From positions 1,488,001-1,552,000 of the forward strand of contig NC_089461.1 in NCBI RefSeq assembly GCF_029203305.1: a DNA stretch of 64,000 nucleotides, given 5' to 3'. Each line of letters starts with the position of its first letter. Position 1 is the first letter of the stretch. The notes beneath the pieces were generated by a model. It was not told the origin of the DNA. It made no database searches and worked only from the letters and a program-made list of their open reading frames with translations. This document shows, in pieces, positions 45,322 through 54,549 of the stretch. The DNA is from Yamadazyma tenuis (Eukaryota > Ascomycota > Pichiomycetes > Serinales > Debaryomycetaceae). Both the position numbers and the translations under genes were made by a program.

Positions 45322-47625
45322 TCAAATAAACGCCTGTAAAGCACTGGTAAGCTTTAACCGCATTTCTTCCCATTCATCATTACAGTTACTGAGAACAGTG
45401 ATGGCACCCCCGGCACCAATACGCCACAATTTGTGGGACTCAGTATTTTCTTTATCATCTTTGTAATGGAAAATAGATCTAATAACCACAGACCAGTCAG
45501 AGTCATCGGTGACGGACCAGTATCCAACAACACCACTATATATACCTCTTCTGCCTCCTTTGATGCCCGTCAGCTGGAGCTCTTCGATGTTTTGAAGAAG
45601 TTCAATCGATCTCTTCTTTGGGGCTCCCGTCATGGACCCTGGAGGTAGAGATGAATGGAGAATATCAATGCCGTGAAAGTCATCAGTTTCAAGGTGTCCT
45701 TTGATTACACTAACCAACTGATATACAGTTTTGTACTCTTCTACCTTCATCAACTGGGTGACCTCGATGTTCTTGGTAAACTGGTGAAGATCGTGTCTAA
45801 TTAAATCGACTATCATAAGGTTCTCGCCCATTTCTTTCGGGGTTTTCAAAAGCTTGGTAGCACCTTCAAGAGTCATTTCAGGGGTGTTTTTGACAGTTCC
45901 TTTTATTGGTCTAAGTTCAATTGTTTTTTGGGAATCCTCCTCTTTCCAGCTCAAGAATCTTTCAGGAGATGAGGAAATTAATACTACATCGTCGAAATCC
46001 ATAAAACAGGAGAATGGCGATGGGTTCTTACTTGAAAGGATTTTGTAGATGTCCCATGATTTGATGGTACTGGGTAGGTGGATTTTCAGTGGAGTCGTGA
46101 GACACAACTCATAACTATCCCCAGAGTGTAAATATTCTTGACAAAGTTCAAATTGTCTTTTGTAGACTTCCTCAGAAGGAAGGTCAAAGTGGACTTCCTG
46201 ATCCTCGGAAAGCAAATCTTTGATATCCAATCCAAGCTGTGCTTTAAGATCTCTTTTGTGGTAAAGCTCCTGGAGCTTATTTGCAAAGGAACTGCACCAG
46301 TTTGAGTGATCACTCTTAGAACTCACGCACATCAAGAACCACTTGCTGGTCAAATGATCAAGTAAAAGAAATCTTTCCACAAATGCAAGTTTCAAATCTG
46401 GAGTTTCGTCTTTGCATATCTTTCCAGTCTTTTCAATAATTACATGACAGCCTTCTTCATACGAAAATACTCCAAGGTAACCGCCCAAAAACGGGAAAGT
46501 TCGTTCATGCGAAAAGGGAAGCTTGTTAACAATTACCTCTCTAGAAATGTAGTTGTCAGCGAACCTTTGTGCCACAAAAGCCCAAACCAGCTTAGAAGGC
46601 TCAAGGGAGATTGTTTCATAATCTTCTGATTTGAACATTTGTACCTTCACATTCTGAGGATTATCGACTGAATGGGTGATAATTTCAGACTTTCCGGCCT
46701 CTGGTAATCCTATAATAGACCATTCTCCGGGTGTGGAGGCCGAATTCAACAAGATAAAGTCAGTTTCGCCAGTTTCGTGCACCAACGTGTCGCAAATGTC
46801 AATGGGAGTTACTTGATGTTCGCTAAAATTAAGCTCTATTGCCGAAACAAACACATTTGATTCACAACTTTGGTACCTTCCTTCCACTAAAGCCTTTTTG
46901 TTGATTTGTCCTCGAAGGTGATCCACCAATAACGAAGTCTCCTGGGTGAAGTTCAACTCACTGTGCCTGTTTTGGACATTGTACTCCACAGCTATAGAAT
47001 CAAAGCTTTTAATCAAATTAGCTCCTTCTTCACTGCAAATGGACTCTGGATGATACTGAACGCCATAGAAGGGCAATTTATAGTGTTTTGCACCCATTAG
47101 AATCTGGGTGGTTTGTCCATCTTCAATCTCATCGCACACTGCTAAAGCCACAATTTCCGAGTTCATCTTATTGATATCCACAAACAATGAGTGGTATCGG
47201 ACACTGGGTAATAACTTTCCGTAAAAACCGTCGTATAACTTCTCTGACTCATGTAAGGAACGAACGTTGTAGATCTGGCCGTGTTTAACGTTTTGTAGCT
47301 TTTCTACCTCGTTTCCAAATTTATAGCAAAGGCACTGGAAGCCGAGGCATATTCCCAAAATTGGCACACAATTGGCAGGATTCTGCTTGAAATAGTCAAA
47401 TAGCCAGTCAATAATTCCTACATCAGAAGGGTTAGATGGCAGCCCAGGTCCCGGACCTATGACAATGTACTCTATGATATTGATGTATTTTGCGAGAAAC
47501 ACATGATAATCTGGTGGAGAAACGGTATCATTATGAAGAACCACCACATCTTTGTTTGTGGCCCCTTCAATCAAGCACACAAGATTGTTAGTGAATGAGT
47601 CATAAGAATCGATCAAAAGAATCAT
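45322..47625 (-). CDS. ABZ1: Abz1, aminodeoxychorismate synthase (folate pathway)
   Basis: Abz1 converts chorismate and glutamine to 4-amino-4-deoxychorismate, the precursor of p-aminobenzoate for folate. It is bifunctional. Residues 1-210 form a class I glutamine amidotransferase with GPGPGLPSNP, the catalytic Cys in LGICLGFQCL and QYHPES. Residues ~420-760 form the chorismate-binding (PabB-type) domain with ELRPIKGT, ENLMIVDLIRHDL and SSLPPGSMTGAPKKRS. The start used is the ATG at 47625 (MILLIDSYDSF), giving 767 residues. The open frame runs 74 codons further, but that part overlaps the acidic tail of USO1, reads as Met/Thr/Lys repeats and is not expected in the family. Confidence 0.95.
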   Translation of the reverse strand: MILLIDSYDSFTNNLVCLIEGATNKDVVVLHNDTVSPPDYHVFLAKYINIIEYIVIGPGPGLPSNPSDVGIIDWLFDYFKQNPANCVPILGICLGFQCLCYKFGNEVEKLQNVKHGQIYNVRSLHESEKLYDGFYGKLLPSVRYHSLFVDINKMNSEIVALAVCDEIEDGQTTQILMGAKHYKLPFYGVQYHPESICSEEGANLIKSFDSIAVEYNVQNRHSELNFTQETSLLVDHLRGQINKKALVEGRYQSCESNVFVSAIELNFSEHQVTPIDICDTLVHETGETDFILLNSASTPGEWSIIGLPEAGKSEIITHSVDNPQNVKVQMFKSEDYETISLEPSKLVWAFVAQRFADNYISREVIVNKLPFSHERTFPFLGGYLGVFSYEEGCHVIIEKTGKICKDETPDLKLAFVERFLLLDHLTSKWFLMCVSSKSDHSNWCSSFANKLQELYHKRDLKAQLGLDIKDLLSEDQEVHFDLPSEEVYKRQFELCQEYLHSGDSYELCLTTPLKIHLPSTIKSWDIYKILSSKNPSPFSCFMDFDDVVLISSSPERFLSWKEEDSQKTIELRPIKGTVKNTPEMTLEGATKLLKTPKEMGENLMIVDLIRHDLHQFTKNIEVTQLMKVEEYKTVYQLVSVIKGHLETDDFHGIDILHSSLPPGSMTGAPKKRSIELLQNIEELQLTGIKGGRRGIYSGVVGYWSVTDDSDWSVVIRSIFHYKDDKENTESHKLWRIGAGGAITVLSNCNDEWEEMRLKLTSALQAFI

Positions 47626-47779
47626 ATCTTCGTGTCTCTTGATGTGAAATCTTGTATCACCACAACCTTTGAGTCGGATGAGATGCAATTTTTCGACGCC
47701 TGCATCGTAGATTCTGCGATCATTGAGTAGAGCTACTATTACTATTATGGTATTAAGTATATACCTTTTGATTAAACTT

Positions 47780-50700
47780 TTATTCGACGTCATCATCATC
47801 TTCGTCTTCATCCTCTTCGTCATCGTCGTCGTCATCATCGTCATCACTAACTTCTCCTCCTAAGGCTTTTAATTTTGCCTTGTATTTGTCTTTACTGTCT
47901 TCCATCTCAGAAAGCAAGAGCATCAAATCATCGAGTTCAGACTTTGCAACAGTTTCTTTAGTACTGGATTTCAATTGGGCTTTTAAGGACTCGATGTGTT
48001 TCTTCAAATCAGCTTGAGTAGACTCAGACTGTTTTCTGAGTTGGTCAATTTCGGTTCGGAGTGTCTCAGAAGAGTCTTTGTCAGCTTTCGATTGTTTCTG
48101 GAGTTCAGCTTTGAGAGTGTCAGAAGATATCTTCGAAGTAGCCAATTCAGCCCTGAGACTTTCAGCAGACGCTTTTGAAGTTGCTAATTCAGTGTGAAGA
48201 CTCTCAGCCGCAGCCTTTGAGGTGGATAATTCCGCCTTGAAAGTCTCAGCAGCACTCTTCGAAGCTTCCAATTCAGCTTTCAATTCCACTACTACCTTGC
48301 TCTGTTCCTCGAGGTCCTTTTCACTCTCTATTCTAGTATTCTTTAACTCCTTTTCACTCTTTGCTTTTGCATCCTGTAACTCTTTAATTTGCTTTTCATA
48401 TTCAGAGATTCTCTCCAGTAGATCCTTAAGAGCCTTTGAAGTTTCTTCATTGGTCTTTGTGTGTTTCAATTCGCCTTCCTTAACAGCTGCAGCCAGTTTC
48501 TCCACTTCAGCATTCACTGCAACCAATTGCTTTTCCAACTCTTTGATCTTCGATTCTTTAGAAGCTAAAAGAGCATTGCTCTCAATTTCAAAAGCTTTGT
48601 GAGAAGCTTCGAAGTCGGTGAACTGTGTGGATAATTCCTCCTTTTTGGACTTAATGTACTGTAACTCTTCGTTGGTTTTCGAAGCAGAATCGGATGAACT
48701 CCTCAACGTATCGTTATCCTTTTCAAGTTTGGTCACCTGAGATTCCAACTTCGAAATCTTTGATGAAAGTTCGGTCTTTTGTAGCTCTAAATCATTTACA
48801 GACTTCTGTGATTTCTCTTGTAATTCTTTTGTTGTTTGAAGTGCCTCACTCAGGTCTCTTGAAAGGGTAACATGGGATTCTTCTAATAAGATATGTTTAG
48901 CTGTAATATTAGCTAGCTCCAGCTCCAATGCACTAATTTTATCAGCCTTCTCCTTCAAACTGCGTTCTTTTTCAACCAGACTTTTGCTGAGTTCTTGGAT
49001 ACTCTGTTGTGAATCTCTTAACTCTTTTTCTTTGGCAGCCAAATCCTTGAATTTTGAATCAAGTTCCACTTTCAAGTTGGCCAATATCTTTTCTTGTTCT
49101 TCAGTTGAGTCCTTGAGGTTCGCTTGTTCGGATTCTGAGTTAACCTTGAAATCTTCGTATTCTGTTCTTAATTTTACTAATTTGTCATTCAAAAGATCCT
49201 TTTCAGATACCAAGCCTTTGGATTTTGTCTCATGATTTGTCTTAAGTTCCGAAATGGAGAGCTCTAACTTCTTGATTCTATCGGTGTACTCTTTGACAAC
49301 CGTTTCGGAGCTTTGACTGAGAATTTCTCTATCCTTTTGTACTTCCTTTAATCTTTCTTCTAAGTCATTCTTAAGACCTTGAATAATCTCCTCAGAAGTA
49401 GCAACCTTCTCGTTCAACTTGCGAGTCTCATCATCGTATTTGGACTGTAAATCGTTCAACTTCAGAGTTGTCGTTTTGTTCTTTTCCAAAGCTTTTTCGG
49501 AGAGTAACTTCTGTTTATTCAACTTTTCTTCCAAGTCCTTCCTTTCTTTGAGTTCAGATTCCAATTTTGATTCAGCCTCATACAAATTTTCTTCTTTCAG
49601 TTTCAAAGATTTCTCCAATTCCGTAATTGTCTGCTGCTTATCTCCAAGTTCTTTGGTTTTACTTGACAAATCCGCTTCAATAGCTTTAACTTTAGCAGTT
49701 TGATCTGATACACTCTTTTCCAGCAAATTTAAATCCTCTTTGAGTTTAGAAAGGTCGAGATCCCTTTCCGAAATAAGCTTAGCATGTGCTATACGCATGT
49801 CCTCAAATTCGGTTTTCAAACTGGCTAATAACCCTTCCTTTTCCATGAGTTCCTTGCTGTGTGATTCAACCTTTTCTTCTATTTGTTTCTTCAAATCGTC
49901 CAACAAACAGTCCTTTTCGCCAATGGTATTTCTAAACGAATCAACCTTTTCATCCAACTGCTTCGTCAACTCACTCAAGGAAGTCTTTTTCTCTTCCACT
50001 TGTTTTCTGAATTCATTTAAAGAATCTTCTTTTTCTTTGATGACTTTTTCGTGGGAAGCAACCTTCTGATTCAATTCTGTTTTTAAGTTAGTAAATGAAT
50101 CTTCTTTCTCCTTCACTTGTCTATTAGATTCCTTTAACAACGCTTCTTTTTCGGCGTGAAGCTTCCCAATGCTTACAAGTTCTTCGTTCAACTTTGAAGC
50201 CTTCTGAGATTCTTCATCAATGCTAGTACTCAACTCAGTGACCCGATCTTTCAATGAGGTGATTTCACTTTCGTACTTGTCCTTCAAAGCACCAAGCTCT
50301 TCTGAATGCATATCCTTGAGACTATTGACTTGTGAATAATTATCCTCAATGGTTTTCTGACTTGTGGCTTCAAAGACTCTATACTTCTCTTTCCACTCCT
50401 CAAGTTCAGCAGCAAGGGTTGAATAACCTTCGAGGCTCTTAGAATGTTCGCCAGTCAACTCTTTTATCTTCTTTTGGAGCTCAGTCCTTTCTGTCTCAAA
50501 GCTCAAAGCTTGTGTTCTATTGGCTTTCACCAATCCATCAAAATCTTCTTCAAGACCAACAAATCTAGTTTTTAGATCCTGAATTTCAACATCCAACTTT
50601 TTGTTCTTAGATTCGAGTTCTTTATTTAAGCTTTGCAACTTTTCCACTAACACAGAACTCTCGTCATTCTTGGTTTGAATCAGGGACTTAAATTCATCCA

Positions 50701-53700
50701 ATTCCTTCTGTAACGATTCCAATTTACTCTGTGATTCTCGCAACTTGAGAGTGACATCTTCAACTTCTTCCTGCTTCTTAGATAAATCAGTTTCAAGTAG
50801 GGAAACTCTCTCATCCGAATCAGACTTTGCCAATTTCATTTCCTGGAAAGCAGTTGCAGCAGACCTCAATTTATCCATGAGATGTTCGTTGTTACCTTCA
50901 GCATCCAAGATTTTCTCCTTAACTTCTTTCAATTGAGCTTCAGACATAGATTTGGAGGAAATCAAGTCTGCCTCCAACTTGGAAATCTTTCCTTGCAAAG
51001 TTTTGTTCTCGTCTTGGAACTTTTGAATCTGACCATTACTCTTTATAGTCGCTTTCTCTGACTCTTTCTTCAACTTTTCGATTTCCTTCTGGAGAACTTT
51101 GACTTCAGAAGAAAGATCCTCTTTGTCCTTAGTCAAATGGAATAGCTCACGGCTCATCTTATTGATACCTTCTTCGGCCTTTTTACGAGCATCCTCAGCT
51201 TGCTCTAATTTTGATTCCAACAATTTGATTGACTCGTCTGAAGTAGTTAATGTCTTCTTTAAAGACTCTAGCTCCTTTGATAAGCCAGTGGATGATTTCT
51301 CTAGTCCTGACTTTTTCTGAGATAGTTCGTTAAATCTGTTTGTTATCAGCTCCAACTCAGAGATTGTGAGAGCATTTTTTTCAATAAGATCTTTGTGGTT
51401 TAAAGAAGTTTCATCGAACTTCACTTGAAGCTCTCCCCTGGCAGCCTTTAGTTGATCAATTTCTTTAGTTAAATTTGACTCATGCTCTTGGGTAGCCTTT
51501 TTAGCCTCCTCATATTCCTTGTACAAATCTTTGAACTTCAAATCAAGTTCCTCGAACTCTTCGTATGAAATCTTGGTTTGTGGTTCAAAGTTGGGGTCAT
51601 GAAACAACGCTCTTTTGATCCGAGTGAAATTATCTTTCACCAAGTTAACATAAATGGAATCAAAGTATACGTCAGGCAATCCGGTTTCGTCTTGGTGGGC
51701 AAAAAGAAATGAATCTTCTTCAAATAATCTGAATTCAGGGCTTTCTTTGAACTTTTTCACTTTCAAAGAATAGTTATCTTTTCCTAATGACTTTACTAAC
51801 AAGGAGTGCAAGTCTACTCTCAGTATTGGAGCATCTTTCATACAGAAATCGTACGCCACACCCAATAAAACAGTGCACATACCTCTTGTAATCTCTGAGG
51901 ACTCGGAAGAATTATTGGTGATAAAGGTCAAAATGGAATGAACAATTGAACTATCCTTCAAGAATTCATTAACAATAACTGGATCTTCGTACATCCAAGT
52001 AGTCAACAACATCAAATAACCTATAGCAATACGAGGGTCGTTATTCTCCAAAGTGGTAACAAGCAAACCGGATACTGCTTCAACACAAGTGAGCTCCTCT
52101 TCACCTAAACTTTCATCCCCTGTCTTGACATTTCTGGAGAGCTCTTTACATTCATCATTGTCTTCAAAAAGGTAAAGCAAGATAATAGCAGCAAACCAAA
52201 TTCTATAAGGATTCAAGTTGATTTCAGAGTTGTAGTCCATAAGAGTGGAAAATATATTTCCCATTGGAGATGGGATAGCATCGGGAGGCGGACTGTTTCC
52301 ATTGGCAATTCCTTTGGTACGACCGTTCTCATGAGTTTCCAAATTTCCATTTTCTTCGGTAGTTTCAGTTTCAGGGGTCTTATATGTGTTAATCTGATCC
52401 TGGAGAAAAGCTATTTGAGCTTCCAGGTTCCCAGTGAAGTAAGCTCTTAAACAGTAAGCAGCAGCAGACCTAATGTTGAAACAGTGAACCGAATTGATGT
52501 ACAAAGTCCAGTCCAACAACGCCACAGTGATTGGTAAAGGTTTCTCGTACGACTGGATTTGGGTGGGTAAGGATGGGTCTATGTATGGAATATCGATATT
52601 AGAAAACTGCAATTGGATCTCGTTATTTCCTCTTATCAAATCAGCTGCTGTGAGTAGAGCAAACGATCTAATCTCATTGATAGTTTCAGGAGCAAATACT
52701 AATCGCAATACAATGAACAAGATACCCGAAAGATTCAACTTATCTTGGTTAGATTTCAAGTTATCATTGGCTTCAGATACAAAAGTTCTGCAAATATCCA
52801 ACGCAATCATCATATTGTGAACTCTTTGTTCTGTCCAAATCATCGGTGGTGTAGCTAGAAAAGGCTCTTCTTCGCCACCATTCTCTTCGACTAACTGTTC
52901 ATCTTCTAAGGGTTCACCCAATAACTCTGATAACCTAAGGGCCCCTTGAGTCTCCAAGAAGAACTTCTGATTGGAGGCATTATAAATCAACAAGTTTGTT
53001 ATCAATGTCAAGCAATCTTGCACCAATACAGAGCCCCTTATGCCCCCTTCTTCCTCGATTATTGCAAAAAGCCTATCGAAAGTGTTCTCAAAAGCCACCA
53101 ACTTTTGGATATTAAAGTTGTTGTTGGTGATGGCCATTAGTAACAAAATAGCTTCGTTCCGCACAGGATCGTTGGGGTCTGACAAAAGAGATACAATGGT
53201 GGAAATCCCCGTCGGTATGTTGAGCAAACAGTCCTTCACTTTTACAGATCTGGTGGATACCAAAGACTCCAACAATTGGATGGTGTACAACCTCACATGG
53301 TAATCATTGTCATTCGCCATAATGTCCAAAACCACCAGGATCATTTCTCCATCCTTGGTCAATTCGTCGGAGATCCACAAAGAGAATTGATCATAAGAAA
53401 TATCCTCTAGTAATAATGGGCTGGGGTATTTACCGTTTTGGATCCTAGACTGTTGCGAGATCCAACCTCTAGTCATATCCTCATCACCTTCACCTCGGAT
53501 CAACAAAATCAAAATACACTCCAACAACGGGCGTATCACTGCCGAGTTATCAGAGTCCTTCTTCAATGCCAAGAGCAATGGCCGCAAACCATACTCCACC
53601 ACCAACTCTCTATATTGTCTACTGAAGCTCTTTAACCCTAAAATAGCCGAGCGCCTATCGGAGGAAAGCGTGGCATGTTGAAGCCGGTTGCACAAGGTTG

Positions 53701-53767
53701 GAATGGCTTCATCCACCAGGTGCACCTTCAGGTTGTTTTGGCTCAAGATGTTATTAAGATAATCCAT
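47780..53767 (-). CDS. USO1: Uso1/p115, ER-to-Golgi vesicle tether
   Basis: Uso1 tethers COPII vesicles to the Golgi together with Ypt1 and SNAREs. The start used is the ATG at 53767 (MDYLNNILSQ), giving 1995 residues. The open frame continues 38 codons upstream to a non-ATG codon and would overlap RAD59. The globular armadillo-like head covers about 1-690, with SDRRSAILGLKSFSRQYRE, RGWISQQSRIQNGKYPSPLL, RLYTIQLLESL and NSVHCFNIRSAA. A very long coiled coil follows (about 740-1960), then an Asp/Glu tail. Near the C-terminus four 14-residue repeats (ELxTSKAxAESLxA type) lie at about 48104-48272. The tail segment DDLMLLLSEMEDSKDKYKAK matches Uso1. Confidence 0.95.
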   Translation of the reverse strand: MDYLNNILSQNNLKVHLVDEAIPTLCNRLQHATLSSDRRSAILGLKSFSRQYRELVVEYGLRPLLLALKKDSDNSAVIRPLLECILILLIRGEGDEDMTRGWISQQSRIQNGKYPSPLLLEDISYDQFSLWISDELTKDGEMILVVLDIMANDNDYHVRLYTIQLLESLVSTRSVKVKDCLLNIPTGISTIVSLLSDPNDPVRNEAILLLMAITNNNFNIQKLVAFENTFDRLFAIIEEEGGIRGSVLVQDCLTLITNLLIYNASNQKFFLETQGALRLSELLGEPLEDEQLVEENGGEEEPFLATPPMIWTEQRVHNMMIALDICRTFVSEANDNLKSNQDKLNLSGILFIVLRLVFAPETINEIRSFALLTAADLIRGNNEIQLQFSNIDIPYIDPSLPTQIQSYEKPLPITVALLDWTLYINSVHCFNIRSAAAYCLRAYFTGNLEAQIAFLQDQINTYKTPETETTEENGNLETHENGRTKGIANGNSPPPDAIPSPMGNIFSTLMDYNSEINLNPYRIWFAAIILLYLFEDNDECKELSRNVKTGDESLGEEELTCVEAVSGLLVTTLENNDPRIAIGYLMLLTTWMYEDPVIVNEFLKDSSIVHSILTFITNNSSESSEITRGMCTVLLGVAYDFCMKDAPILRVDLHSLLVKSLGKDNYSLKVKKFKESPEFRLFEEDSFLFAHQDETGLPDVYFDSIYVNLVKDNFTRIKRALFHDPNFEPQTKISYEEFEELDLKFKDLYKEYEEAKKATQEHESNLTKEIDQLKAARGELQVKFDETSLNHKDLIEKNALTISELELITNRFNELSQKKSGLEKSSTGLSKELESLKKTLTTSDESIKLLESKLEQAEDARKKAEEGINKMSRELFHLTKDKEDLSSEVKVLQKEIEKLKKESEKATIKSNGQIQKFQDENKTLQGKISKLEADLISSKSMSEAQLKEVKEKILDAEGNNEHLMDKLRSAATAFQEMKLAKSDSDERVSLLETDLSKKQEEVEDVTLKLRESQSKLESLQKELDEFKSLIQTKNDESSVLVEKLQSLNKELESKNKKLDVEIQDLKTRFVGLEEDFDGLVKANRTQALSFETERTELQKKIKELTGEHSKSLEGYSTLAAELEEWKEKYRVFEATSQKTIEDNYSQVNSLKDMHSEELGALKDKYESEITSLKDRVTELSTSIDEESQKASKLNEELVSIGKLHAEKEALLKESNRQVKEKEDSFTNLKTELNQKVASHEKVIKEKEDSLNEFRKQVEEKKTSLSELTKQLDEKVDSFRNTIGEKDCLLDDLKKQIEEKVESHSKELMEKEGLLASLKTEFEDMRIAHAKLISERDLDLSKLKEDLNLLEKSVSDQTAKVKAIEADLSSKTKELGDKQQTITELEKSLKLKEENLYEAESKLESELKERKDLEEKLNKQKLLSEKALEKNKTTTLKLNDLQSKYDDETRKLNEKVATSEEIIQGLKNDLEERLKEVQKDREILSQSSETVVKEYTDRIKKLELSISELKTNHETKSKGLVSEKDLLNDKLVKLRTEYEDFKVNSESEQANLKDSTEEQEKILANLKVELDSKFKDLAAKEKELRDSQQSIQELSKSLVEKERSLKEKADKISALELELANITAKHILLEESHVTLSRDLSEALQTTKELQEKSQKSVNDLELQKTELSSKISKLESQVTKLEKDNDTLRSSSDSASKTNEELQYIKSKKEELSTQFTDFEASHKAFEIESNALLASKESKIKELEKQLVAVNAEVEKLAAAVKEGELKHTKTNEETSKALKDLLERISEYEKQIKELQDAKAKSEKELKNTRIESEKDLEEQSKVVVELKAELEASKSAAETFKAELSTSKAAAESLHTELATSKASAESLRAELATSKISSDTLKAELQKQSKADKDSSETLRTEIDQLRKQSESTQADLKKHIESLKAQLKSSTKETVAKSELDDLMLLLSEMEDSKDKYKAKLKALGGEVSDDDDDDDDDEEDEDEDDDDVE

Positions 53768-53849
53768 TTGGCCCCAACCGCTCTTAGTAGACGTAGTAAG
53801 TTTGTCTTTGAGAAATCGACATCGCGAATTATTTTGCAGTTTAAAGCTC
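53768..53849. promoter_or_regulatory. 82-bp divergent promoter of USO1 and RAD59 with TCGCGA
   Basis: Only 82 bp separate the two divergent ATGs. The palindrome TCGCGA is at 53822-53827, within ATCGCGAAT. Similar TCGCGAA sequences stand in the VPS41/TFB5 (3315-3320) and COG3/MCM10 (6183-6188) spacers. Confidence 0.45.
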
Positions 53850-54392
53850 ATGCTGGAGTATAAGTTTGTGCTCAACAACACAGGTCACATTCACCTACCT
53901 GAAATTGAAGACTTTCTACGGAGTGAAGATGAAGAGGAAATTGAAGACTTAACTCCTTTGTTGAAAGTCGCTTCTTTGTGGGGCCAGTCTAAAATAGGAA
54001 CTCTTCAAGCGAGACTTGAGATGTTGCAAACACGAAGTACAAACAAGTCATATGAGCTTCCTAATCACCGGATTATGAGTTTGGCTAATGAAGTATTTGG
54101 ATTTGCAGGGTGGTCTACGCTGTTGCTGAGCTTGGAAGTCAAAGAACAAGTGGATCATTGTCAATCTTCTATACCTGGAGACGCGACTGAGTACAATGTC
54201 ACGGCGTGGGCAAAGGTGCTAATAACGCTAAAAGACGGCACTGTGTTGGAGAGCAGTGGGAAATCCAACGTTCAGAAGTTCCCAGATAAGGGAATGGCTT
54301 ATCGAACCGCCAAGATGCTGGCGGTTACAAATGCGGTGAAAACTGGGATAATGATGCTTCCAGTTCTCGCAGTTGAAAATGAAGAAAACTAG
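53850..54392 (+). CDS. RAD59: Rad59, Rad52-like strand-annealing protein
   Basis: Rad59 is a Rad52 paralogue that helps single-strand annealing and break-induced replication. From the first ATG at 53850 the protein has 180 residues; an open frame of 16 more codons upstream starts at TTG and would cover the divergent USO1 promoter. Rad52-family features are KIGTLQARLEMLQTRS, LANEVFGFAGWST, VTAWAKVLITLKDGT and the C-terminal helix KGMAYRTAKM followed by AVTNAVKTG. It is shorter than S. cerevisiae Rad59 (238), lacking the N- and C-terminal extensions. The second codon is CTG, and two more CTG codons follow the GWST motif. USO1 starts 82 bp away in the opposite direction. Confidence 0.88.
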   Translation: MLEYKFVLNNTGHIHLPEIEDFLRSEDEEEIEDLTPLLKVASLWGQSKIGTLQARLEMLQTRSTNKSYELPNHRIMSLANEVFGFAGWSTLLLSLEVKEQVDHCQSSIPGDATEYNVTAWAKVLITLKDGTVLESSGKSNVQKFPDKGMAYRTAKMLAVTNAVKTGIMMLPVLAVENEEN

Positions 54393-54549
54393 ATGTTTGA
54401 TGCTGTTTAATCTAGTTATACCATAATTTTATCGCAAAGTCATGTAATGTCTATTAATGGAACGCTAAAGATATGTGCTTGTTTTGGTTAAAGCATAAGC
54501 ATATGGAACGTACGGTCTATGTATATTAATATCGTGCATTGAATACAGC

